A stretch of 14,335 bases of DNA, taken from NCBI GenBank assembly GCA_002304995.1, contig DBPV01000027.1, positions 1 through 14,335 on the forward strand, given 5' to 3'. Of the stretch, positions 7,666 to 14,335 are shown piece by piece. The number at the start of each line of letters is the position of its first letter. The first letter of the stretch is position 1. The translations under genes were made by a program, and so were the position numbers. The notes beneath the pieces were generated by a model. The model was not told where the DNA came from. It saw only the letters and a program-made list of their open reading frames with translations, and made no database searches. The stretch comes from Syntrophaceae bacterium UBA1411. GTDB taxonomy: Bacteria; Desulfobacterota; Syntrophia; Syntrophales; Smithellaceae.

Positions 7666-10600
7666 TTCCTTTCGATGTGAGCGCCTGTCCGCTCGCGGGC
7701 GTCAATCTGATCGAGGCCAGCGCCGGAACCGGGAAAACGCATGCCCTGGCCGGCCTGTACCTGCGGTTGCTTGCAGAAAGAAGGTTTTCCGTTCGCCAGC
7801 TGCTTGTCATCACCTACACCAACGCGGCGACCGCCGAACTGCGCCGACGGATCCGCAGGACCATCATCGAAACCCGGAAGGCCATGATGGGCGAAAAGAC
7901 AGAGGACCGACTGGCGAACCCACTGGCGACGCACCTGCTCGCGCAATTTCCGGAAGACAAAAAGCGCGCGGAAATCGTCCGTGCCCTGGATCAGGCGCTG
8001 GCAGGCTACGACGAAGCGGCCATTTATACCATTCACGGCTTCTGCCGGCGGATCCTGACGGATCATGCCTTTGCCAGCAAAATGGTATTTGACGCGGAGC
8101 TGATCGAAAATCAGCAGGCGCTCGAGCGCGAGTTCGTCGCGGATTTCTGGCGCCGTCGTTTTTACGGCAGCCACTCCGTGATCGTGGCGCACGCCCTTGA
8201 CCGGAAGATGGATCAGGAGGGATTGCGGAAGCTTTTACGCCTGTCTGTCCACGGCCCGGACGTCGCCGTTGTGCCCGACTTCGAGATGATCGAAGCGGAA
8301 AAGCTGGAAAAAGAGATCGGCCTGCTGCAAGGCGCCTTTCTTCAGTTTGGCGCGCTGTGGCGCAAGGACAGAGATGTTCTCGCCGGGCTGCTTTCCGATC
8401 CGGCGCTTTCTGCCGCGGTTTACGGCAGCAAAGTGGACGAACTGGTCCGCAAAACGGATATTCTGGCGGCGGCTGATGAGCTTCCCTGGCCGCTTCCCCC
8501 CTTTGTGGAGAAACTGGCCTCATCTTATTTGCGAAGCAAAACCAAAAGCAAAAAAACGACGCCCGAGCATCCGCTTTTTGACCTGGTCGATGCTCTGCTG
8601 CCGCAGTCGCAGAAACTTGCTTCTCTTCTCGATCGCTATCTGGGCCGGCTGAAAAAAGAGTTTCTCGAAGAGGCCGCGCGCGAATTTCCCCGCCTCAAAC
8701 AAAAGCAAAAAATTCTGTATTTCGACGACCTGCTCCTGCGCGCCTGCGAAGCGCTGCGCGAGGACGGCGCAGAAACGTTGATCCGGATATTGCGCGCGCA
8801 GTTTCCGGCGGTGCTGGTGGATGAATTTCAGGATACGGATCCGCTGCAATTCGCCATTTTGCAGTCCGTCTTCGGCCGGAGCGAAAACCCGCAGGCGGCC
8901 CTGTTTTATATCGGCGATCCGAAGCAGGCGATTTACAGCTTCCGCGGCGCGGATATTTACGCGTACTTGAGAGCGGCCAAGTCCGTCGACCGCGCCTTTA
9001 CCCTGGCGACCAACTGGCGTTCGGAAGCGCCGCTGCTGAAGGCGGTCAATGTCCTGTTTGAAAAGCCCGCGCAGCCGTTTGTTTACGAACAGATTTCCTA
9101 CCAACGGATCGAACCGGCGATAGTTGCGCCGATCTTGCCGCTGACGATCGAAGGAGAGAGAGGGGCGGGGCTTGAGTGGTGGTTTGTTCCGGGCCGGGAA
9201 GACGGGACGGCGCTGGGGATCGGGCCTGCGCGATCGCTTATCAACCGGGCGGTGGCAGCCGAAATTGCCCGGCTCTTGGCGCTGGGCCGCGCAAAAAAGG
9301 CCCTGATCGGTCCCGAGCCCCTCCAGGAAAGCCATATCGCCATTCTGGTGCGGAAAAACGCTGAGGCCATTGCCTTCAAAACGCTGCTTGCGCAGGCCGG
9401 CATTCCTTCCGTCATCTATTCGTCGGAAAGCGTTTTTGCCTCCGACGAGGTCCATGATTTTCGTCTGCTCATGCTGGGAATGATTCATTGCGAAGAGGAA
9501 GGATATCTGCTGGCCGCCCTGACGACGCCCTTTTTCGGTTTGTGCGCGGGCGATATCGCCGCCTGTCTGGAAGAGGAAGAAAGCCTGGAAAGCTGGCGCG
9601 TCCGTTTTCGCCGCTATGCCGGATTATGGCAGGGCAAGGGTTTCCTGACTTTGTTTTTCACGCTGCTGGAGGAGGATGGCGCCCGCAGACGGATTGCCGC
9701 CGGGGAGGGCGGAGAAAGGCGTCTCACCAACTACGGGCATCTGGCGGGGCTTCTGCATCAGGCGCAGACGCAGGGCAACCTGCGGCCGTCGGATTTGCTG
9801 GGCTGGCTCGAGAGCATGTCGGCCGCGCCGGACAGCACGAAGGAAGATCAGCAGCTGCGCCTGGAGACGGACCGCAACAGCGTCCGCATCGTGACCATCC
9901 ATAAAAGCAAGGGGCTCGAGTATCCGGTCTGCTTCTGTCCGTTTGCCTGGGAGACGGGACCGCAGGGAAAAGACGGCCTGCCGCTGGTTTTTCACGACGA
10001 GACAAACGACTGGCGGATTACCGTCGATCTGGGCTCCGGGGAACTCGACCGGCATCGGGCGCTCTGCGAGCGCGACGTCCTGGCGGAAAATTGCCGCCTG
10101 CTGTACGTCGCGCTGACCCGGGCGAAAAACCGCTGTTATTTTGTCTGGGGGAACATCAAAAACGCATCCGCCGGCGCCGCGTCGTATCTTTTTGGTCCGG
10201 CGGACGCCACCGCGCAGGCAGCAGACGAAACGATGCTGGAGGCGATGCGGAATTTCGCAGAAGCATCGGGCGGCGCCATCCGGATCACGCGCCTGGAGGC
10301 GGTCCCGGATATTGAAGAACGGACAGAGGAAGCACAGGCAAAAAAAATCCTCTACCGTCCCTTTGCGGGGAAAATCGATTTGCGCCGGAAGATCGCCAGC
10401 TATACCTATTTGACGCGGGCTGCGCAGGACGAGATCGAATGGGACGAGCAGACGCACGACGTCCGGCGGGCCGAAGAGCTGCCGGACCCCCGGGAGGCGG
10501 AAACCCTCCTCGCCTTTCCGCCGGGCGCGACCTCCGGAATCCTGCTGCACGAAATTCTGGAAAAAATCGATTTTACCCGTGTGGCGGATGAGCGGACGAA

Positions 10601-11219
10601 ATCGCTGGTCATCGAAACGCTGGAGAAATTCGGTTATCCCCGGCCATGGCAGGAGGGCATCGGCCGGATGCTGCAAAATCTCGTGCAGACGAAACTGCCC
10701 GCCGGGGAGGGAAAGGCTTTCTGCTTGTCGCAAATCGCGCCGGCGCAGTGCCTGAGAGAACTCGAATTTTACTTTCCTCTGCAAAGCCTCTCGCCCGCGA
10801 AGCTTCTGTCGGTTCTGGAAAGCGAAAAGGCCCGGGAGCGGCGGACGCTGCATTTTCCGCCGGTCCAGGGGTTTTTAAAAGGATTCATCGATATGCTGTT
10901 CGAATACGAGGGGCGATTCTACCTCACGGACTGGAAATCCAACGATCTGGGCGGACATCCGGAAAACTATGCTCCGGACGGACTCCGGCGGGAAATGATG
11001 CGATCCTTCTATGACGTGCAGTATCTGATTTATACCGTCGCCGTGGACGCCTATCTGAAAGCGCGCAAGCCGAATTACACCTACGACCGGGATTTCGGCG
11101 GCGTGTTTTATTTCTTTCTCAGGGGCCTGGCCGCTTCGCCGGAGACGGGCGGCGTCTTTTTCGACCGGCCGGACGAGGCGTTTATCGGACGTCTGAGAGA
11201 CGCACTTCTTGCAACCTGA
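7662..11219 (+). CDS. recB: exodeoxyribonuclease V beta subunit RecB (helicase-nuclease)
   Basis: A 1185-residue RecB, essentially the length of E. coli RecB. It is the 3'-5' SF1A helicase and the only nuclease of RecBCD. UvrD-type helicase motifs are complete: Walker A EASAGTGKTH (18-27), TYTNAATAELRRRI (51-64), IHGFCRRIL, Walker B VLVDEFQDTD (384-393), GDPKQAIYSFRGAD (418-431), TNWRSEAPLL, VRIVTIHKSKGLEY (741-754) and LLYVALTRAK (813-822). The C-terminal nuclease domain keeps the metal-binding residues: His963 in LLHEILE, Asp1077 in GFIDM, Asp1090 and Lys1092 in DWKSN, and then QYLIY (1120-1124). Both activities should therefore be intact. A strong AAGGAG lies just upstream of the ATG, which overlaps the recC stop. 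The stop codon sits in an inverted repeat shared with the converging VKOR gene 13 bp away. Confidence 0.96.
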   Translation: MIPFDVSACPLAGVNLIEASAGTGKTHALAGLYLRLLAERRFSVRQLLVITYTNAATAELRRRIRRTIIETRKAMMGEKTEDRLANPLATHLLAQFPEDKKRAEIVRALDQALAGYDEAAIYTIHGFCRRILTDHAFASKMVFDAELIENQQALEREFVADFWRRRFYGSHSVIVAHALDRKMDQEGLRKLLRLSVHGPDVAVVPDFEMIEAEKLEKEIGLLQGAFLQFGALWRKDRDVLAGLLSDPALSAAVYGSKVDELVRKTDILAAADELPWPLPPFVEKLASSYLRSKTKSKKTTPEHPLFDLVDALLPQSQKLASLLDRYLGRLKKEFLEEAAREFPRLKQKQKILYFDDLLLRACEALREDGAETLIRILRAQFPAVLVDEFQDTDPLQFAILQSVFGRSENPQAALFYIGDPKQAIYSFRGADIYAYLRAAKSVDRAFTLATNWRSEAPLLKAVNVLFEKPAQPFVYEQISYQRIEPAIVAPILPLTIEGERGAGLEWWFVPGREDGTALGIGPARSLINRAVAAEIARLLALGRAKKALIGPEPLQESHIAILVRKNAEAIAFKTLLAQAGIPSVIYSSESVFASDEVHDFRLLMLGMIHCEEEGYLLAALTTPFFGLCAGDIAACLEEEESLESWRVRFRRYAGLWQGKGFLTLFFTLLEEDGARRRIAAGEGGERRLTNYGHLAGLLHQAQTQGNLRPSDLLGWLESMSAAPDSTKEDQQLRLETDRNSVRIVTIHKSKGLEYPVCFCPFAWETGPQGKDGLPLVFHDETNDWRITVDLGSGELDRHRALCERDVLAENCRLLYVALTRAKNRCYFVWGNIKNASAGAASYLFGPADATAQAADETMLEAMRNFAEASGGAIRITRLEAVPDIEERTEEAQAKKILYRPFAGKIDLRRKIASYTYLTRAAQDEIEWDEQTHDVRRAEELPDPREAETLLAFPPGATSGILLHEILEKIDFTRVADERTKSLVIETLEKFGYPRPWQEGIGRMLQNLVQTKLPAGEGKAFCLSQIAPAQCLRELEFYFPLQSLSPAKLLSVLESEKARERRTLHFPPVQGFLKGFIDMLFEYEGRFYLTDWKSNDLGGHPENYAPDGLRREMMRSFYDVQYLIYTVAVDAYLKARKPNYTYDRDFGGVFYFFLRGLAASPETGGVFFDRPDEAFIGRLRDALLAT

Positions 11220-11236
11220 TGTCTGTCGGACGTCAG
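11216..11236. repeat. inverted repeat spanning both stop codons at recB/VKOR junction
   Basis: An 8-bp stem, CTGATGTC (11216-11223) and GACGTCAG (11229-11236), encloses a 5-base loop. The stem contains the recB stop TGA (11217-11219) and the complement of the VKOR stop (11233-11235). In plus-strand RNA the single imperfect position is a G-U wobble, so all eight pairs can form; in minus-strand RNA it becomes an A-C mismatch. No U-tract follows on either side, so this is not a canonical intrinsic terminator. It could still limit read-through between the converging genes. Confidence 0.4.
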
Positions 11237-12261
11237 CGGGGAAATCTCTTCCGGAGTTCCGGGATCAGTTTGCCGCGGATGGCCTCCGCATCGGCGTATT
11301 TTTTCGTGTAGGTGCTGGAAAAGCGCAAAAGACAGGTCGGCGTCTGATCGATGTCGTACTGCTTGAGAAGACCGGACCACTGCTTGAAAACCGGTTTGGG
11401 ATCGATGACGCTCAGGGGGATTTTTTGCGATCGCAGGGCGGCGGCCAGAACGTTTTCATCGTCGACCTTTCCCCCGGCAGCCAGAGAAAAGAGAATCTTT
11501 CTGGCTTTCAGGGCGTTTGCGCCGCCGGGGTCCGCGGCGACGGCGGCCAGAAAATATTTTGCGTAAAGGCCGCTGCCGCGGTGGCCCGGGAAATCGATGA
11601 AAGTGATCCTGACGCTGCCTGAGGCAAGCAGCCTTTCCAGCTCCGGCGCCAGTTCATTTTCCACGTCCTGACAGGGATTGCAGAAATAATCCGTGCAGAC
11701 AATCAGTTCCCAGGCGCCCCTGCCGTATGAGGGAAAGCCGGGCGTCTCGGCGGCGTAAACGGGCGTGGCCGATCCGGAAAAGGCAAAACTGACGAAAAGC
11801 CAGCCGAGGATCATCATTCCCAAAAGAGGCATCCGCGGCCGGTCGATCCAGGGGATTTTCGCGTCGCCGAAAAAGTAAATGACGCTGTGGTGCCATCGGG
11901 TGGTCATGCCGGCGCGTTCGTAGTTGACCAGATACATCAGCACGACCAGGACGCCGAACGTCAGACAGAAGGGACAGAAAACGTCTTCTGCAATCTGGAA
12001 GGAGACAAGAAAGACCTCCACGCCGATGCCCGCCGCCACCAGCATGCGCAAAAGGTCCGCCTGCTTCAAAAGCGCCAGAAGAATAATCAGCGCCATGTAC
12101 CCTACGCCGACATACTTGAGGTCGATGCCGAGCAGATCGCCACGGAGATAGGAGCAGGCCGTATCGCAGCTCACATAGTAGGCCATGGTGACAATACCCG
12201 CGACGGCCAGCACAATCGTGAGGGCCAGGCGATAGGAAACAATTCTGCGGTAAAGGTTCAT
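11233..12261 (-). CDS. VKOR-thioredoxin (DsbB/DsbA-like) fusion membrane protein
   Basis: A 342-residue integral membrane protein that probably makes disulfides in the periplasm and passes electrons to quinone. The N-terminal VKOR domain has four predicted helices (about 10-30, 49-65, 70-89, 97-114), a loop cysteine pair C32/C36 after helix 1, and the quinone-side C96-P-F-C99 at the start of helix 4. A fifth helix (144-162) leads to a DsbA/thioredoxin-like domain (about 183-340) with active site C194-N-P-C197 and cis-proline motif TPT (307-309). The positive-inside pattern puts all three cysteine pairs in the periplasm. The open frame runs far upstream antisense to recD, but this ATG is chosen because a perfect promoter (12287-12315) lies just upstream and the protein begins at the VKOR N-terminus; GGA eight to nine bases upstream is a weak ribosome site. 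The gene is monocistronic, opposite to recB and recD. Confidence 0.88.
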   Translation of the reverse strand: MNLYRRIVSYRLALTIVLAVAGIVTMAYYVSCDTACSYLRGDLLGIDLKYVGVGYMALIILLALLKQADLLRMLVAAGIGVEVFLVSFQIAEDVFCPFCLTFGVLVVLMYLVNYERAGMTTRWHHSVIYFFGDAKIPWIDRPRMPLLGMMILGWLFVSFAFSGSATPVYAAETPGFPSYGRGAWELIVCTDYFCNPCQDVENELAPELERLLASGSVRITFIDFPGHRGSGLYAKYFLAAVAADPGGANALKARKILFSLAAGGKVDDENVLAAALRSQKIPLSVIDPKPVFKQWSGLLKQYDIDQTPTCLLRFSSTYTKKYADAEAIRGKLIPELRKRFPR

Positions 12262-12286
12262 GTGTAATCCGAGAAAATTTTTGCCG

Positions 12287-12315
12287 ATTATAAAGAGTGG
12301 AAGAGCTGATGTCAA
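12287..12315 (-). promoter_or_regulatory. perfect-consensus sigma70-type promoter of the VKOR gene
   Basis: Read on the minus strand, -35 TTGACA (12310-12315) and -10 TATAAT (12287-12292) both match consensus exactly with the optimal 17-bp spacer (12293-12309). The predicted start is an A near 12280, giving a leader of about 19 bases before the ATG at 12261. It implies strong, possibly constitutive housekeeping expression of the VKOR fusion. Confidence 0.8.
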
Positions 12316-12329
12316 TACTGTCTTGAAGC

Positions 12330-12355
12330 TCATAATCAGCTGTTCATAATCAGCT
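12330..12355. repeat. twin 12-bp direct repeat between divergent promoters (operator candidate)
   Basis: TCATAATCAGCT occurs at 12330-12341 and again, perfectly, at 12344-12355, separated by GT (14-bp period). Both copies lie between the VKOR -35 (12310-12315) and the candidate recD -35 (12355-12360), the second touching the latter. Copies are centred about 56 and 70 bp upstream of the predicted VKOR start, and about 41 and 55 bp upstream of the predicted recD start. This could be a two-site regulator-binding region; no regulator is identified in the window, and a small chance duplication is the alternative. Confidence 0.45.
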
Positions 12356-12383
12356 TGACACAGCCCGCCGGCTGCTTCATAGT
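12355..12383 (+). promoter_or_regulatory. candidate sigma70-type promoter of recD
   Basis: A perfect -35 TTGACA (12355-12360) is followed after exactly 17 bp by CATAGT (12378-12383), a four-of-six match to TATAAT. Transcription would start near 12390, leaving about 25 bases before the recD ATG at 12415. It is weaker than the VKOR promoter facing it. It makes sense of recD being cut off from the recCB operon. Confidence 0.5.
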
Positions 12384-12414
12384 CGACGCGAAATTGTCGG
12401 GGGCGCATTTCACC

Positions 12415-14274
12415 ATGACAAACGGAACCGTCAGAAAAAACCGGGAAAGCTTTTCCGTTTTCGACCGCCATCTGGGATCGTTTCTGGCATCCGTCGCTTC
12501 CGCGCATGCCGGGGACGTCCGGCTGGCGGTCCAGCTGGCCGCCCGGCAGCTGCGCGAAGGCCATGTCTGCGTGCCCCTGGCCGACTTTGCCGGGCGCATG
12601 TGGTCCGCCGAAGACCAGGAGGAGCCTCCCGTGCTCCTGCCGGATCTGGACGCCTGGACCGACGCTTTGCGGCAGGCCGAATGCGTCGGGCGGCCCGGCG
12701 AGTTCAAACCCCTCATTCTGGACGATGCGCACCGTCTTTATTTCCACCGCTACTGGCGCTACGAGCGCGACATAGCCGATTTCGTTCTCGGGCGGCGAAA
12801 TCATTCTTTTCCTGTGGAGCCCTGTCCCGAAGTCCTCCGGGAGAAACTGCGGGTGTTCTTTCCGGAGGTCTTGACCGATCCGTCTTTCGCGCCGGCCCTG
12901 GCCGCCTGTCTGGCGCTCGCGGGAAAATTTCTGGCGCTCACCGGCAGTCCGGGAACGGGCAAAACCACAGCGGTGACAAAAATTCTGGCCTTTCTGCTGG
13001 AGCTGGAAAAAAAACCGCATCGCATCGCTTTGTGCGCGCCGACGGGAAAAGCCGCCGCGCGCCTGGAGGAGGCGGTCAGGAAGACGACCGCGGAGCTTCC
13101 CTGTACGGACGACATCCGCAAGCTCATTCCCCAGGACGCCATGACGCTGCACCGCCTTCTGGGCGTCATCCGCCATTCGCCGTATTTTTATCACAACAAA
13201 AAAAATCCCCTGCCTTACGATCTGGTGGTGGTGGACGAAGCCTCGATGGTGGATCTGCCGCTCGCCGCCAAGCTCGTGGACGCCCTGGCGCCGGAGGCGC
13301 GCTTGTTTCTGCTGGGAGACAAGGATCAACTGGCCTCCGTTGAGGCGGGGGCCGTTCTGGGGAGCCTGTGTTTTTTCGAACCTTTAAACGTCCTTTCCGA
13401 TGCGCTCGGAAAAGAGCTTTTCGACATCGCCGGCATCCTTGTGGAAACCGCGGCGAAAGCGCCGGCGGCGGCCGGAAGTATCGTCGAATTGACGCGCAAC
13501 TACCGCTTTTCCGAAGCCGGCGGCATCGGTGCGCTTGGCCGATCGGTGCGGCAGGGGGATGCCGGCCGGGTTCTGGAGATTCTGGAAAGCGGCCGGTGGC
13601 CGGATGTTCGTTTTACGGAACTTTCGTCCGCGGACGATCCTCTGACGGTGCTGACGCCGCTGGCCCTTGAGTCCTGTCGCGCCTGTCTGGATGCGGCGCT
13701 TGGCGTCCCCGCCCGCATAGGGGACGTCTTTGAGCGATTCGAGGCTTTTCGTCTGCTGTGCGCCCTGCGGATCGGTCCATGGGGGAGCAGGAATCTCAAC
13801 GCGGTCGTTGAAAGAATCCTGGCCGGGGCCGGGCTGATCGACAGTCGGAATCCTTTTTACGAAGGCCGGCCCGTGATGATCGTGCAAAACGACTACCGTC
13901 TGCGGTTGTTCAACGGCGATATCGGAATCGTCCTGCGGGATCCGGACGATGCGGAAAGCGTCCGCGTGTTTTTCCGCGATCCCCGGACGGGGCTGCGCCG
14001 GATAGCGCCGGAAAGACTGCCGCCGCATGAAACCGTTTGGGCGATGACGGTGCACAAAAGCCAGGGATCGGAATTCGACCGGGTTTTGCTGGTCCTGGGG
14101 CAAAGCGATGCGCCGGTCCTCACCCGGGAGCTTTTGTACACGGGCGTGACGCGCGCACGAAGCGGCGTCGGCCTTCTGTCGCCGCGGGACGTGCTGGTGC
14201 GCACAATCCAAAAGCGGATTTCGCGCAAGTCCGGTCTCGCGGATGCTTTGAAAGATCCGGAATATAAATTATAA
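12415..14274 (+). CDS. recD: exodeoxyribonuclease V alpha subunit RecD (5'-3' helicase)
   Basis: A 619-residue RecD (E. coli 608), the SF1B 5'-3' helicase of RecBCD that drives fast unwinding and regulates the RecB nuclease. The N-terminal RecB-contact region is recognisable (AVQLAARQLREGHVCVPL, 38-55). Helicase motifs are complete: Walker A GSPGTGKTT (177-185), APTGKAAARL (208-217), Walker B VVDEASMVDL (272-281), GDKDQLASVEAG (301-312), LTRNYRFSE (359-367), VHKSQGSEF (546-554) and LLYTGVTRAR (573-582). The frame stays open upstream to a TTG at 12355, but that codon lies in the candidate -35 box. The ATG at 12415 aligns with the family N-terminus and has a modest GGGGG eleven bases upstream. 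Unlike the usual recB-recD arrangement, recD is separated from recB by the oppositely oriented VKOR gene and seems to be transcribed alone. Confidence 0.95.
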   Translation: MTNGTVRKNRESFSVFDRHLGSFLASVASAHAGDVRLAVQLAARQLREGHVCVPLADFAGRMWSAEDQEEPPVLLPDLDAWTDALRQAECVGRPGEFKPLILDDAHRLYFHRYWRYERDIADFVLGRRNHSFPVEPCPEVLREKLRVFFPEVLTDPSFAPALAACLALAGKFLALTGSPGTGKTTAVTKILAFLLELEKKPHRIALCAPTGKAAARLEEAVRKTTAELPCTDDIRKLIPQDAMTLHRLLGVIRHSPYFYHNKKNPLPYDLVVVDEASMVDLPLAAKLVDALAPEARLFLLGDKDQLASVEAGAVLGSLCFFEPLNVLSDALGKELFDIAGILVETAAKAPAAAGSIVELTRNYRFSEAGGIGALGRSVRQGDAGRVLEILESGRWPDVRFTELSSADDPLTVLTPLALESCRACLDAALGVPARIGDVFERFEAFRLLCALRIGPWGSRNLNAVVERILAGAGLIDSRNPFYEGRPVMIVQNDYRLRLFNGDIGIVLRDPDDAESVRVFFRDPRTGLRRIAPERLPPHETVWAMTVHKSQGSEFDRVLLVLGQSDAPVLTRELLYTGVTRARSGVGLLSPRDVLVRTIQKRISRKSGLADALKDPEYKL

Positions 14275-14275
14275 T
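14248..14275 (+). promoter_or_regulatory. promoter candidate at the end of recD reading out of the window
   Basis: TTGAAA (14248-14253), a five-of-six -35 match, and a perfect TATAAT (14270-14275), which overlaps the recD stop codon, are separated by 16 bp. A start near 14282 is expected. Downstream, an open frame with ATGs at 14300 and 14312 runs off the window edge after at most 12 codons, too short to identify. The promoter fits a separate gene following recD. Confidence 0.45.
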
Positions 14276-14335
14276 GCAATAAAATCAGATTATTACGTGA
14301 TGGGCCGGGCGATGCATTTTTATGGGTCTTTTGCC

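Noticed and set aside
12355..12414. TTG start giving recD 20 extra N-terminal residues
   Set aside because: The TTG is the first half of the candidate -35 box, has no ribosome site, and the extra residues are not like known RecD N-termini.
12262..13329. Upstream extension of the VKOR frame by 356 codons antisense to recD
   Set aside because: The extra part matches no family and covers conserved recD; the perfect promoter at 12287-12315 would lie inside it. The VKOR N-terminus with its first helix fits a start at 12261.

Overview
This is a GC-rich, tightly packed bacterial chromosomal segment with seven complete genes and a fragment of intergenic DNA at its right end. The gene content suggests a Gram-negative bacterium: a complete RecBCD set, an exported DUF2845 protein, and a VKOR-thioredoxin fusion in place of DsbB/DsbA. 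An anaerobic deltaproteobacterial (Desulfobacterota-type) host would fit, but that is inference from gene families; no rRNA or marker gene is present. I see no tRNA, rRNA, CRISPR array, insertion sequence, integrase or phage gene. Base composition looks even across the window.

Layout: (1) 6-2920, plus strand: an alpha/beta hydrolase translationally coupled (ATGA overlap) to a DUF255/YyaL-type thioredoxin-fold protein. (2) 3012-4323, minus strand: a SAM-dependent methyltransferase followed 4 bp later by a secreted six-cysteine DUF2845 protein. (3) 4405-11219, plus strand: recC and recB, overlapping by ATGA. (4) 11233-12261, minus strand: a membrane VKOR domain fused to a periplasmic DsbA/thioredoxin-like domain. 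(5) 12415-14274, plus strand: recD. (6) 14275-14335: intergenic, with a good promoter reading out of the window.

RecC, RecB and RecD together make the heterotrimeric helicase-nuclease that resects DNA double-strand ends, loads RecA and degrades foreign linear DNA. All expected helicase and nuclease motifs are intact, so the enzyme should be functional. The unusual point is that recD is cut off from recCB by an oppositely transcribed disulfide-forming gene and has its own candidate promoter. The recD/VKOR divergent region is the most information-rich non-coding part of the window: a perfect-consensus sigma70-type promoter (TTGACA-17-TATAAT) faces VKOR, a weaker one (TTGACA-17-CATAGT) faces recD, and a 12-bp sequence repeated with 14-bp period lies between them. 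The recB/VKOR convergent junction has an inverted repeat that contains both stop codons.

I did not find a clearly new defence or mobile system. The best leads are the recD separation with its shared control region and the variant cysteine spacing of the VKOR fusion.
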